Below, in pieces: positions 27,132-36,802 of a stretch of DNA of 64,000 bases. The translations under genes and the position numbers were made by a program. Each line of letters begins with the position of its first letter. Position 1 is the first letter of the stretch. The DNA lies in the NCBI GenBank assembly GCA_964464925.1, contig CAYXLI010000025.1, forward strand, positions 1-64,000, read 5' to 3'. Under the pieces are notes generated by a model. It searched no databases. It had not been told where the DNA came from and saw nothing but the letters and a program-made list of their open reading frames with translations. The DNA comes from CAYXLI01 sp964464925 (GTDB lineage: Bacteria; Acidobacteriota; Terriglobia; Bryobacterales; Bryobacteraceae).

Positions 27132-28231
27132 AGCGTGTGAGGATCCGGCATCTGCGCATGCCGCTGGTCCATTTCTTCGAGACGAGCTTCGGACGGACCT
27201 ACGAGCGCGACATCGTTCTGGTGGAGGTTGTCTCGGAAGGGCTGTCGGGATGGGGAGAAGTCACCGCCGGGGAGAACCCTTTCTACAACGAAGAATGGAC
27301 GGATTCCGTATGGCTCCTGTTGAAGAATTACATCGCGCCGATGGTGCTGAAGAAGCCCCTGGAATCGGCGAACGATGTGGCGCCCCTGACCGGTAAGATC
27401 CGCGGACACAAGATGGCGCAGGGCGGCTTCGAAGTTGCCGTATGGGATCTGGAGGCGCGGCGCAATGGACTGCCCCTTTGGAAGCAGATCGGAGCCGGCG
27501 CAAGGAATGAGATCCCCTGCGGAGTCTCGATCGGGGTGCAGGATTCGGTTCAGCAGCTTCTTCAGAAAATCGAGAAGGACCTGAAGGACGGATACCAGCG
27601 GATCAAAATGAAGATCAAGCCGGGCTGGGATGTGGACGTGGTTCGTGAGGTCCGTAAGGCATTCCCGGGAATTAAGCTCATGGCGGATGCGAACTCTGCA
27701 TACACGCTGGCGGATACGGATCATCTGCGAAAGCTGGACGATTTTCACCTCATGATGATTGAGCAACCGCTCTCTCATGACGACATCATCGACCATGCGC
27801 AACTCCAGGGGAAACTGGAAACCCCGATTTGTCTCGACGAGTGCATCCGCTCCGCGCGCCACGCCGAGCAGGCGATTCAGATGCGGGCTTGCGGCATCAT
27901 CAACATCAAGCTCGGACGAGTGGGCGGATTCCGCGAAGCGAAGAAGGTACATGACGTTTGCATGGGGGCAGGCATCCCGGTGTGGTGCGGAGGAATGCTG
28001 GAGGCCGGCGTGGGGCGCGCGCACAACGTAGCACTGGCAACGCTGCCGAATTTTGTCCTGCCTGGCGACGTCTCCGCCAGCAAGCGTTATTGGAAGAGAG
28101 ACATCATCGTACCCGAAGTAGAAACGACGCCGCAGGGCACCATCGCCAGGCGGGATGAGCCGGGATTCGGCTATGCGCTCGACCAGGACTGGATCCGACA
28201 GATCACCGTTCGGGAGGAAACGATCGGTTGA
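27116..28231 (+). CDS. menC: Enolase-superfamily OSBS / N-succinylamino acid racemase
   Basis: 371 residues with the full catalytic set of the NSAR/OSBS subfamily: K164-M-K166 (RIKMKIKPG), metal ligands D191 (ADANSAY), E216 (IEQPL) and D241 (CLDECIRS), and K265 (INIKLGRVGG). The N-terminal capping domain carries RMPLVHFFETSFG. Such enzymes make o-succinylbenzoate for menaquinone, racemise N-succinylamino acids, or both. No other men gene is in the window and the neighbour is a GNAT, which I take as support for the racemase role; OSBS activity cannot be excluded, so the symbol is provisional. It is cytoplasmic and overlaps both neighbours. Confidence 0.88.
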   Translation: MGFQIERVRIRHLRMPLVHFFETSFGRTYERDIVLVEVVSEGLSGWGEVTAGENPFYNEEWTDSVWLLLKNYIAPMVLKKPLESANDVAPLTGKIRGHKMAQGGFEVAVWDLEARRNGLPLWKQIGAGARNEIPCGVSIGVQDSVQQLLQKIEKDLKDGYQRIKMKIKPGWDVDVVREVRKAFPGIKLMADANSAYTLADTDHLRKLDDFHLMMIEQPLSHDDIIDHAQLQGKLETPICLDECIRSARHAEQAIQMRACGIINIKLGRVGGFREAKKVHDVCMGAGIPVWCGGMLEAGVGRAHNVALATLPNFVLPGDVSASKRYWKRDIIVPEVETTPQGTIARRDEPGFGYALDQDWIRQITVREETIG

Positions 28232-29127
28232 GTGAGGGCAGCCAAGCCAAGCCTTCTCACCTGAGGCTGTACTCGTTGATCCTCCTGATGACCTTCTTCT
28301 GGTCGATCAACTACATCATCGGGAAGTTCGCGCTTCGGGAACTTCCGGGCATGCTCGTGGTGAGCCTACGGATGGCCCTGGCCGGCTTGTTAATGATTCC
28401 CGTGTATCTTTGGCAACGGAGGAAGCCGGGGACTCCGCAGTGGGATTCGCGAGATGTGCCGGGATTGCTGAGTCTCGGGCTGCTCGGCGTTACGTTGAAT
28501 CAATTGTTCTTTGTGGTTGGATTGGCACGGACGAGCGTTGCGCACGCTTCTTTGTTCGTCACTATGGCCCCCATGCTGGTGCTGCTGATCGCGGCATCGG
28601 TTGGACATGAAGCACTGCGGCCATCCAGGTTGATCGGCATGGCGATGGCTGCCAGCGGCGTAGCCGTGCTGCAGTTGTTTTCGGCAAAGAACTCCGGGGC
28701 CACTCTGCTCGGAGATTTTCTTGTGTTTCTCTGCGCGCTCTCGTTCGCCGTATTCGCGGTGTATGGACGGCCGGCGGTGCACCGTTTCGGGAGCATTACT
28801 CTGAATACCTTCGCCTATGTGGCTGGCGGAATTGTGCTCGCACCGGTCACGTGGTGGTATTCGAAGGATGTTCATTTTGGGAATGTGACGTGGAAAGCAT
28901 GGCTGAGTCTACTGTTCATGGCGGCCATCTCATCCGTGCTCTGCTATCTGATCTTCTCTTATGCCCTGCACTACATTCCGGCTTCGCGTGTTTCGGCCTT
29001 CTCCTATTTACAGCCGATTCTCGCGACCACGATGGCGATTCTCTGGTTGAATGAATTGCCTGCTCCGTCCTTGTTGATTGCAGGCCCGATGGTGCTTGCG
29101 GGCGTCTTCATTGCGGAGCGAGCCTGA
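28228..29127 (+). CDS. EamA/DMT superfamily transporter
   Basis: 299 residues with about ten hydrophobic helices in two EamA repeats (first from LILLMTFFWSINYIIGKFAL, second from LGDFLVFLCALSFAVFAVY). The start is a TTG that overlaps the preceding stop (TTGA); GGGAGG lies about 11 nt upstream. This family exports or imports amino acids and small metabolites across the inner membrane. Lying between an amino acid racemase-like enzyme and an MFS transporter, it could export an amino acid derivative; that is inference. Confidence 0.9.
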   Translation: MSEGSQAKPSHLRLYSLILLMTFFWSINYIIGKFALRELPGMLVVSLRMALAGLLMIPVYLWQRRKPGTPQWDSRDVPGLLSLGLLGVTLNQLFFVVGLARTSVAHASLFVTMAPMLVLLIAASVGHEALRPSRLIGMAMAASGVAVLQLFSAKNSGATLLGDFLVFLCALSFAVFAVYGRPAVHRFGSITLNTFAYVAGGIVLAPVTWWYSKDVHFGNVTWKAWLSLLFMAAISSVLCYLIFSYALHYIPASRVSAFSYLQPILATTMAILWLNELPAPSLLIAGPMVLAGVFIAERA

Positions 29128-30425
29128 TGGCGGGATTTCAGGAGTTACTCCGAACTAATCGAAATTACCGCTACACGTGGATGGGCCAAGTGGTCAGCGA
29201 AATCGGCGACCACTTCAACAACATCGCCGTCTTTAGCCTGGCCGCTTCGGGCCATAAGAACAGCGGACTCCTGGTAACCGGGATTATGCTGTCACGCGCC
29301 GTGCCGGCAATTCTGATGGGGCCGGTTGCAGGTGTATTGCTGGACCGCTGGGATCGCAAACGGATCATGATCGCCAGTGATCTGGTCCGCATGGTGGTGG
29401 CGCTCGGGTTCATTCTGACTTTGCAGCATCAGAATACATGGCTGCTTTATGTGCTGAGTGCCATGCTGATGGTCGCTTCGCCCTTCTTCACAAGCGGCCG
29501 GTCAGCGATTCTTCCAACGATCGCGAGCAAAGAAGAACTACACACGGCGAACTCGTTGACACAGACAACCCAATGGACGACGCTAACGCTCGGGACGTTT
29601 CTTGGCGGCACGAGCGTCGCCTCATTCGGCTACGAATGGGCATTCGTACTGAACTCGTTTTCCTTCCTGTTCTCCGCATTCTGCATCTCGCGCTTGCGGC
29701 CTCCGCAAGGTGCCGGATTCCGAGCGGATACTTCCGTGACGGAAGCCAAGGTGGTGCGGCCATGGCACGACTATAAGGATGGCCTCCGGTATATGCGGGC
29801 ACACCCGCTGATCTTCGCGATCGCGATGGTCTCGGTGGGCTGGGCAACCGGAGGAGGAGCGGCACAGATTCTGTTCACCCTGTTTGGCGAAGTCGTGTTC
29901 GATAAAGGTTCCGTCGGTATTGGCGTGATCTGGGGATCGGCAGGGATCGGGCTGCTGATCGGCGCAGCCATTGCACACTGGTGGGGGAAGCGCGCGAGTT
30001 ACGCAGCATACAAGCGGACCATTGTGGTTTGCTACCTGATCCATGGCTCGACCTACGTAATCTTCAGCCAGATGCGCAACTTTGGTTTGGCGCTTGTCTT
30101 CATCGCTATCTCACGAGCGGCTGTCGCGGTGACATCGGTCTTGAACACGGCGCAATTACTTCGGCACGTGTCCAACGATTACCGCGGCCGGGTTTTCTCG
30201 ACTATTGAGACAATGACCTGGTCGGTGATGATGATCTCCATGATGGCCGCCGGGATTGCCTCTGAATATCACAGCCCGCGCGACATCGGATTGGTTGCCG
30301 GATGCCTGAGCAGCACGACAGCGATCTTCTGGGGCCTGGCAAACTGGATGGGCAAACTGCCGGAACCGGAACTGGCCGGGGTGGATCCGGATGAAGTGGA
30401 AGTACACGGGGAGCCAACGGTTTGA
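29127..30425 (+). CDS. MFS transporter, EntS/MFS_3 type
   Basis: 432 residues with about twelve hydrophobic segments; the motif LLDRWDRKRIMIASD between TM2 and TM3 is the family signature. The N-terminus (LLRTNRNYRYTWMGQVVSEIGDHFNN) and the loop QLLRHVSNDYRGRVFS support the MFS_3 group related to enterobactin and macrolide exporters. Its start overlaps the EamA stop by 1 nt and its end overlaps the SDR start by 4 nt. Substrate unknown; probable efflux. Confidence 0.91.
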   Translation: MAGFQELLRTNRNYRYTWMGQVVSEIGDHFNNIAVFSLAASGHKNSGLLVTGIMLSRAVPAILMGPVAGVLLDRWDRKRIMIASDLVRMVVALGFILTLQHQNTWLLYVLSAMLMVASPFFTSGRSAILPTIASKEELHTANSLTQTTQWTTLTLGTFLGGTSVASFGYEWAFVLNSFSFLFSAFCISRLRPPQGAGFRADTSVTEAKVVRPWHDYKDGLRYMRAHPLIFAIAMVSVGWATGGGAAQILFTLFGEVVFDKGSVGIGVIWGSAGIGLLIGAAIAHWWGKRASYAAYKRTIVVCYLIHGSTYVIFSQMRNFGLALVFIAISRAAVAVTSVLNTAQLLRHVSNDYRGRVFSTIETMTWSVMMISMMAAGIASEYHSPRDIGLVAGCLSSTTAIFWGLANWMGKLPEPELAGVDPDEVEVHGEPTV

Positions 30426-31147
30426 CGCAGACATTAGAAGGCAAGATTGTTCTGGTCACGGGAGCGGCGAAACGGATCGGCCGCGCAATCGCGCTGCGGC
30501 TTGCTGCAGACGGCGCGCAGGTCGCGATTCATTACGGCACGTCTGAAAAAGAAGCTCGTGACGTGGCGGAGCTTTGCAACAACGCTCCGCTGTTTCAGGC
30601 GAATCTCGAATCTGTTCCGGAAATCATCAGGATGTTCGAACATGTCGAGCAACGGCTCGGCCGTCTGGACGGGATCGTGAATAATGCGGCGCGCTTCACG
30701 CGTTTCGATCCGCTGGAGATCACCGAAGCGGATTGGGATTTCATCCACAACGTAAACCTGAAAGCCACCTTCTTTTGCTGCCAACGGGCCGCCAAACTGA
30801 TGCGCAAGAACCACAATGGCGGGCACATCGTGAATATCAGCTCCTTGGGGGGCATTCGCCCGTGGGCAGATCATGTGCACTACTGCGCTTCGAAAGCAGG
30901 CGTAATCATGATGACCAAGGCCCTGGCGAAAGCGCTTGCGCCGGAGATTAGTGTGAACAGCGTCGCGCCAGGCGTAATTCCTTTTGGCGAATGGGACGAG
31001 CGAATGGAGCAGATGGTCCGCGCTACCCCCGTGCAGCGGCCCGGCACCGGAGATGAGATCGCCGATGCTGTGGCTGGATTCCTGCGGGCCTCGAAGTTCG
31101 TCACCGGGCAAATTCTGGCCGTCGATGGCGGCTTGAGTCTGCGCTGA
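30422..31147 (+). CDS. Short-chain dehydrogenase/reductase
   Basis: 241 residues, classical SDR. The cofactor loop is TGAAKRIG at 13-20; the Lys-Arg pair there suggests NADPH. IVNNAARF, the catalytic Ser (S140/S141), Y154 and K158 (HYCASKAG) are present. The glycine motif and NAA-R-F segment resemble pteridine reductases and FolM-type proteins, so a dihydropteridine or quinonoid substrate is possible; a FabG-like activity is the alternative. It starts with TTG overlapping the MFS stop and ends 1 nt before the convergent DUF4175 gene's stop codon. Confidence 0.88.
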   Translation: MTQTLEGKIVLVTGAAKRIGRAIALRLAADGAQVAIHYGTSEKEARDVAELCNNAPLFQANLESVPEIIRMFEHVEQRLGRLDGIVNNAARFTRFDPLEITEADWDFIHNVNLKATFFCCQRAAKLMRKNHNGGHIVNISSLGGIRPWADHVHYCASKAGVIMMTKALAKALAPEISVNSVAPGVIPFGEWDERMEQMVRATPVQRPGTGDEIADAVAGFLRASKFVTGQILAVDGGLSLR

Positions 31148-31148
31148 A

Positions 31149-34100
31149 CTACTTGCCCTTGCTAAGGCGGCGGAAGTATTCGGCGACGGCTTCCGAGTAG
31201 CCTTGCGGGATCCGCTCGGTTGCACCACTGCGCACATCGCCCCCATTCTTTTCATCCAGTTTTCGGCGAAGCTGCAGTTCCAGGTTCTGTAGATTCGGCA
31301 GGATCTGCGCGCGCATCGCCTCAATGAGCGCAGGGTTGCCGAGGAACGCCTTCGGATCGAATCGTTGCATATCACGCATGAGTTGCTGCAGGTCGCCACT
31401 CATATCGCGAGCCAGATCGGGGTTCTCGCGGAGGATCTGTTGGATTTGAGAAAGGTCGCGCATGGTGTCGCGATACATGCGCTCGGGATCACCAGGAATG
31501 GCAGACGGGCGATCATAGGTGCCGCCGTAGGAGCCGCCTCCATATTGCGGATTTCCGCCCCTCGTCTGGCCACCCTGTTGCTGACCGCCGGGCTGTTGGC
31601 CACCCGGTTGTTGGCCAGGCTGGCCGTTTTGGGCCTGCTGTTGCCCTTGCTGCTGCCCTTGCTGATCGCCCTGTTGTTGGCCTTGCTGATTTCCCTGCCC
31701 TTGCTGCTGGCCGCGCTGACCATTGCGGGACATCGCTTCGAGTTGCTGCCGTGCGCGTTCGACGCGCTCCAGGGCGCGCTCTGTTTCGTTGTTCCCTTTG
31801 TCCTGTGAATCGCCAGCTCCCATCATGTTCTGAGCCTGCTTCACCTGGTCTTTCAGCTTATCCAGAGCGCCCGTGATTACACTCTCTCTGGGCAACAGAT
31901 AGGAACCATATCCGCGGCGGATGCCATCGGCGTTGAACTTATTTCGCAGAGGAACCTCCATCTGCTGCAGTTCCCCGAGGCCTTCCCGCAATTTCGAAGC
32001 CGCCTTGCGCTGACTCTGGCCCATTCCCTGAATCGCCTTCTGAATGTCGCGCTCCAGGCTGTTGGTTTCGTTGCCGATCCGTTCCTTCTCCGATGCGAGT
32101 GCTTCGGTCTGCTGGCCGCTCTGCCCGAGTTGCATGCGCGGACTGCCACCCTGCTGGCCTTGTCCGCCATAGGCTTGCTTGAGCTTATCCTCGAACTGGT
32201 GCTGCTGCTGAGCGAGTTGCTCGCTCCGGCGCGCCAGATCCTCTACCTTCGAACCGGACTCCTGCTGGCGCAAGCCATTCAGCATGTCCTTCGCCTCCTG
32301 CAGACGGTCCGCCGCCCGCCGGGCGTCCGCAGACGAGGCGCTCTGCTGCTGGCCCTGCTGTTGACCTTGCTGTTGCCCCTGCTGCTGCTGTCCCGCCCGC
32401 CGCATGTCATCCGTTGCGCGACTCAGCCGCTCAATCGCACGCTGCAATTGCTGTTGCTGCTGACTCTGAGATTGCGAGCCGCTGCTGGATGAGCTGGAAG
32501 AAGGCGACTGCGAGTTCGATTGCGATGATTGCTGGCCGTTTTGCGATTGCTGCGATGACTGCTGCCCCTGCTGATTCTGCCGCTGCGCGAGTTGCTCCAT
32601 TTGCCGCTTCAACTCTTCTGCCTCACGGCGCAACATCTCCTGCTGCCAGCGCTGCTGCGACAACTGATTCTTCTGGTTCTGCTGCTGGGCCAGTTCCTGC
32701 TGCCGGCGCGCGAGCTCCTCGAGTTTGCGCAGGGCTTCGTCCACTTCTTTGGCTCTCTGATCCGCGGAAGCTTGCTGCTGGCCGGTCTCATACTGGTTCT
32801 TCTCTGTGTCAAGTTCCAGATCGAAGAGGTTCTCGAGATCGCGCGAAGCCCCTCCTCCTCCTCCTCCGCCGCCCTGGCGCCCGAAGGCGACCTGAATCTG
32901 GCGGAAAATCGATTCTGCACGCAACAGATATTGCAGCGCCTTTTGTTCGGGCGTCAGCGCGTCGTTCCACATCCCGGAACGAAGCTTCGTGACTGCGTGT
33001 GCCATTTCGTCCGATGCCTGATCCATGTTCTTCGAGAACGCCTGAAATTCCTGCCCGGCTCCCGAGAGTTGCCGCTTGCGCATGCGCTCGGCGAGCGACT
33101 TGCTCTGCGCTTCCAATTTTTCCTGCACGTCGGAAAGGAACTTAGCGTTCTCCGACGCCTTCGCCTTATCTTTAGAGCGATCACGAACCTGGTTGAAAGT
33201 GGCGACGATGATCTCGCGCTGGCGCGCCGAGATTCCACGCTCGTCCTGATCCTGATCGCCTCCGCCTCCGCCGCCGGCCTGCTGCGATTGCGAGTACTCG
33301 CGCTCGAAAGGCTGTGCTTCGATGAACGCAATGTCGGTCTTTGATGTGGATAGTGCATCCTTCGCTGTTGCGTACACACTGATAATGTCGCCGGGCTGGA
33401 GCTTGAAATCTTCGAGGGAGAGCAGCATCTGTCCGTTCGCCTGCTTCACGCCCTTCTGCTTCAGCACCGAGACCGTTTTCTCCGTCCCGCCATTTACGGA
33501 GTAGTGAATGGCTACGTCCTGCAAGGCAAAATCATCCTCCGCCTCCACTGCAAGGGTGACCTCTTCGATCGGGTTAACCTTGGCATCGCGGCCGGGACGG
33601 GTCAGTTTCACAATAGGAGGGGTCTCCTTCTTGGCCTCAATGAAGAAATCTTCGCTCAGGCGGATGTCTTCCTTGTTCTCGATGGCTGCGACGTGATACA
33701 TCCCGTCCCTATTGATGGGCAATCGCGCGCTCAGCCAGTTCCCTTCCTTCTTCTCCAGGGGAACCCGCGTACCATCGTCGAGGATGATCACTCCGTTGTT
33801 CAGAGGCCGATCGGTTTCGACAGCCACATCGGCAGATGAACCTTCTACGGCGCGCAAATCCGCGGAGGACTCATCCACAACCTCGCGCATACCTGCCCAA
33901 GCCGGGTAATGATATGTCACGCGCATCTTCTTGATCCCAGGAAGGTCGACGGCATTTAAGGTGTACGTTTTCGACCGCACGCTGCCGGATTCCACGTAGT
34001 AATCCACGGTCTCCGGCAACGCGGCAAACAGGAAGTCGAAGCCGTTGCCGGAAGCCTGCGGCATCATCGGCACCTGCTCCCATTTCGTTGCACTCTTATA

Positions 34101-34766
34101 GCGTGCAAACAGCGTGGCCTTCGTAGACTGAAAGCCGAGGAGTTGCGCACTCACAACCTGGTCGGATTTCCGGCGGACGCTCTTGGTTCCGGGCGTGACT
34201 GCAATGTCGTAAAATGCGGCTCCATTTCCATTCCGCGGAGTTCCGGCCCACAGCAGCGAGGCGCCATGCCCCCAGAACCCGGGCCCGGAAAGAACAAGCC
34301 ATGCGAGCACAACCGCGGCGAGCGTTGCCGCTGATAGGCCGCCGAAAATGATTCGATTCTTTACAACCGAATCCGGAGCCGCGCGTTCGGCGACGTCCAT
34401 GGTGTCCGCGGCGAGCAGTTCCAGGAACGGATCATGAACGGAATGCTTCTCCGCGAATGTCAGAAGGCGTTCGTTGAAGTCCGGGATTGCCTCCTCAGCC
34501 TGCCTGGCAACGAAACGCCGGTTTAGGCGCAGCAGCGGTCCAATCAGACCAAAGGTAGCCGAAAGGGCCAATGAGAGGAAGAGCAGGAAGCGCGCAATCG
34601 CAAGACTGCGGTCGGAGAACGCATAGGAGTTGATCACCACCACCAGGACCACAGTGGCCAACAGAGCCGATGCTGCAATCCAAGCCGCTCCGCGGGACAA
34701 CACACCCCATCGCAGGCGCGATTCCAGCCGCGCCAGGTATCCGCTTACTTGTTCCAGAGGGTTCAT
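31149..34766 (-). CDS. DUF4175-type membrane protein with a Gln-rich C-half
   Basis: 1205 residues. Two TM helices near 25-70 (GAAWIAASALLATVVLVVVI; AIARFLLFLSLALSATFGLI) and one near 145-165 (LSAATLAAVVLAWLVLSG). The middle (about 170-490) has beta-rich Ig-like segments. From about 510 it is coiled-coil and low-complexity, dominated by Gln with Ser and Gly (runs of QQ/GQQQ, two poly-Gly tracts), ending in a helical tail (RMYRDTMRDLSQIQQILREN). Members occur in MoxR/BatA loci, with unknown function. It is the last of seven genes in the operon and overlaps the BatA-type gene by 4 nt. An inner-membrane anchor with a large periplasmic or cytoplasmic Gln-rich domain is my reading. Confidence 0.88.
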   Translation of the reverse strand: MNPLEQVSGYLARLESRLRWGVLSRGAAWIAASALLATVVLVVVINSYAFSDRSLAIARFLLFLSLALSATFGLIGPLLRLNRRFVARQAEEAIPDFNERLLTFAEKHSVHDPFLELLAADTMDVAERAAPDSVVKNRIIFGGLSAATLAAVVLAWLVLSGPGFWGHGASLLWAGTPRNGNGAAFYDIAVTPGTKSVRRKSDQVVSAQLLGFQSTKATLFARYKSATKWEQVPMMPQASGNGFDFLFAALPETVDYYVESGSVRSKTYTLNAVDLPGIKKMRVTYHYPAWAGMREVVDESSADLRAVEGSSADVAVETDRPLNNGVIILDDGTRVPLEKKEGNWLSARLPINRDGMYHVAAIENKEDIRLSEDFFIEAKKETPPIVKLTRPGRDAKVNPIEEVTLAVEAEDDFALQDVAIHYSVNGGTEKTVSVLKQKGVKQANGQMLLSLEDFKLQPGDIISVYATAKDALSTSKTDIAFIEAQPFEREYSQSQQAGGGGGGDQDQDERGISARQREIIVATFNQVRDRSKDKAKASENAKFLSDVQEKLEAQSKSLAERMRKRQLSGAGQEFQAFSKNMDQASDEMAHAVTKLRSGMWNDALTPEQKALQYLLRAESIFRQIQVAFGRQGGGGGGGGASRDLENLFDLELDTEKNQYETGQQQASADQRAKEVDEALRKLEELARRQQELAQQQNQKNQLSQQRWQQEMLRREAEELKRQMEQLAQRQNQQGQQSSQQSQNGQQSSQSNSQSPSSSSSSSGSQSQSQQQQQLQRAIERLSRATDDMRRAGQQQQGQQQGQQQGQQQSASSADARRAADRLQEAKDMLNGLRQQESGSKVEDLARRSEQLAQQQHQFEDKLKQAYGGQGQQGGSPRMQLGQSGQQTEALASEKERIGNETNSLERDIQKAIQGMGQSQRKAASKLREGLGELQQMEVPLRNKFNADGIRRGYGSYLLPRESVITGALDKLKDQVKQAQNMMGAGDSQDKGNNETERALERVERARQQLEAMSRNGQRGQQQGQGNQQGQQQGDQQGQQQGQQQAQNGQPGQQPGGQQPGGQQQGGQTRGGNPQYGGGSYGGTYDRPSAIPGDPERMYRDTMRDLSQIQQILRENPDLARDMSGDLQQLMRDMQRFDPKAFLGNPALIEAMRAQILPNLQNLELQLRRKLDEKNGGDVRSGATERIPQGYSEAVAEYFRRLSKGK
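31561..31735 (-). repeat. Short imperfect repeats encoding Gln/Gly-rich tract
   Basis: Degenerate CAG/CAA-GGC units on the minus strand encode the densest GQQQ-type tract of the DUF4175 protein. Similar but weaker blocks lie at about 32344-32400 and 32450-32580. The units are codon-varied, so recent slippage is not the only cause. Confidence 0.7.
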
Positions 34767-36802
34767 GCTGCTTCCTTCTTTACCAGGGCAGGTTGCCGTT
34801 CGACAGCCAGGTACCGGCTGCCCACGGCCGATTCAATGATGGAAAGCACCAGCAGGGCTGCCGCCAGATACCACCACAAACTAATGCGCTGTTCCTTGTT
34901 GGCTTCTTCCCCAATCACGGGAGCCGGCCCGGCCGATCCTGCACCGAGATTCTGCCATAGTTCCACGGTCTCCTTCGGAACCGGCGTCAAATCGCTTTCA
35001 CGCCGGTCGGCATTAACCGCCAGCAGCTCCTGGCGGCCATTGCCGCGATGGATCTCATAGAAGCCGGCCTTACTGACCTGCAGCGTCTTCGCCGATGTGG
35101 ACTCACTGAGAGACAATGCCCGCTTCCCATCGGGAGCGATAACCTCCACGGGCGTCTTCTGGTCTTTTGCCGAGCGGAGTTCTACATACGAATCCACCGG
35201 CACATTCCCGGCGGTCTGGTCGACGCCGCTGAGATAGCGCGCGGAGTTCTCCACGAACGGAATGAAGGAGGCGTGCAACGGCAGGTCATTCGAGATATTG
35301 TCGAAGGTGCTGGCGAAAGTAAGCACGCGTCCTTCTCCAATCTTGTCTTCCATGACCAGTGGCGTCTGATCCGTAAGCCGCGCGAGCACACGGGACTTGC
35401 CTTGCTCGACCTGGGCTGTCTGGAAGAAACGGACTGCTTCGAAGCCATTCGTTTTGTACAGCGCCGGATGGCCGGTGTCTACGTCCGACGCGTTCTGGAA
35501 ACGATCTCCGCCCCGGGACGAATAGCGGCTGTCGAGGATCCGCGCGCCAGCGACCGGAACTCTGCCCTTAACGGAGGCGGCCGGGCCGAGAGACACCAGC
35601 AGCGCGCCGCCGCCAGAGACATATTGCTTCAGTGCATCTTCGAAGGCCGGCGGAATCGACGCCACATCCGATAGAACAACGAGTGCATATTTCTGCGGTG
35701 AAACACCCGCGGACTGTTCAGCGCTGACGTTGTCCACTGCGAAACCCGCATCGACGGCGGCGCCCATTGCGTTTGAGTAGTACAGCGCTCCCCGTGAATT
35801 GCGGGACTCATGGACGAATAGAACGCGTCCGGGCTCCTTGCGCTCCAACGAAAAATAGAACTGGTTATCTTCCTTAAGACTGTCGTTCGCCGCTATGGTG
35901 ACGGCGCCCCTGTTCAGGCCATACGGCGGATCATTCAGAAAGAACTCTACACTCGTCCGGCCGTTCGCGGGAACCTGCACCTGCTTGGTATCCATCGTTT
36001 TGCCGCCCAGCGTAAGCGCGACGGTCTGCGTGGTGGGTTCGCCTGCCGTTCCCGCTACCACGGCCTGCACACGGATTTTCTTCGCCTTGTACACGGCTCT
36101 CGGGGCGTTCACGTTCTCCACGTACCAGTTCCGTTCCTGTTTACCTGCGCCTGTGTCGTGCAGCACCATCTTCACGTTGGTCGGCACGTTCAGTTCTGTA
36201 AAGGGGGAAGGCATGCTGGACTTCTGCATGTCCGTGAACACGTGCGCTTCCACCGGAAACCGGCTTGCCTGTGCAATCGACCGGAGAGCGCGCGCCAACT
36301 CGCCGTACGAACTGCGCGCATCACTCTGCTCGATGTTCTGGATTGCGGCCCGAAGTTCAGGAACATCGCCGATCGCCTGGGTGAGCAGGTGCGTCTGTGT
36401 GCCGAAGGCGATCACCTGTCCTTGATCTCCGCCGTGAAAACTACTCAGCGCATCCGACGCGGCTTGCTTGGCCTTATTCAAAGCGTCATGGGACCGCATG
36501 CTGAAGGAGTTGTCCACTGCAAGCACCATCAGCTTGCGTCCCGCAGCAGCAGGTGCGTGCGCAGTGCGAATGAACGGATTCGCAAACATCAAGGCGAGCA
36601 AAAAGAGAAGACCGAGCCGGAGTGCCAGCAGTGCCAAATACTTCAGGCGACGGTGCTTCACGGAACTCTGCGTTCGCCGTTCGAAGAACATCAGAGAGCT
36701 GAAGGGCAGCGGCGTGGTTTTATGCTGCCGCAAGAGGTGGACGTACACGGGCAGACCCAACGCCAACAGGCCACCAAGGAACCATGGAGAAAGAAATCCC
36801 AT
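34763..36802 (-). CDS. BatA-type membrane vWA protein
   Basis: 679 residues. The N-terminal BatA domain has two TM helices (MGFLSPWFLGGLLALGLPV; LALLALRLGLLFLLALMFA) framing the conserved VHLLRQHKT and PLPFSSLMFFERR. A von Willebrand A domain follows (about 88-270) with the MIDAS core DNSFSM. A GAT-like region (about 370-560) and a C-terminal TM (WYLAAALLVLSIIESAVG) complete it. Such proteins sit in the inner membrane next to MoxR and DUF58 genes. It starts directly after the DUF58 stop codon. Confidence 0.93.
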   Translation of the reverse strand: MGFLSPWFLGGLLALGLPVYVHLLRQHKTTPLPFSSLMFFERRTQSSVKHRRLKYLALLALRLGLLFLLALMFANPFIRTAHAPAAAGRKLMVLAVDNSFSMRSHDALNKAKQAASDALSSFHGGDQGQVIAFGTQTHLLTQAIGDVPELRAAIQNIEQSDARSSYGELARALRSIAQASRFPVEAHVFTDMQKSSMPSPFTELNVPTNVKMVLHDTGAGKQERNWYVENVNAPRAVYKAKKIRVQAVVAGTAGEPTTQTVALTLGGKTMDTKQVQVPANGRTSVEFFLNDPPYGLNRGAVTIAANDSLKEDNQFYFSLERKEPGRVLFVHESRNSRGALYYSNAMGAAVDAGFAVDNVSAEQSAGVSPQKYALVVLSDVASIPPAFEDALKQYVSGGGALLVSLGPAASVKGRVPVAGARILDSRYSSRGGDRFQNASDVDTGHPALYKTNGFEAVRFFQTAQVEQGKSRVLARLTDQTPLVMEDKIGEGRVLTFASTFDNISNDLPLHASFIPFVENSARYLSGVDQTAGNVPVDSYVELRSAKDQKTPVEVIAPDGKRALSLSESTSAKTLQVSKAGFYEIHRGNGRQELLAVNADRRESDLTPVPKETVELWQNLGAGSAGPAPVIGEEANKEQRISLWWYLAAALLVLSIIESAVGSRYLAVERQPALVKKEAA

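Noticed and set aside
27116..28231. Dipeptide epimerase or mandelate racemase assignment
   Set aside because: KxK plus Lys265 after the Asp241 motif and the N-terminal FETSFG segment fit OSBS/NSAR better.
31561..31735. Repeat block considered as a CRISPR or tandem array
   Set aside because: Units are irregular and in frame with the DUF4175 coding sequence; no constant repeat/spacer length.
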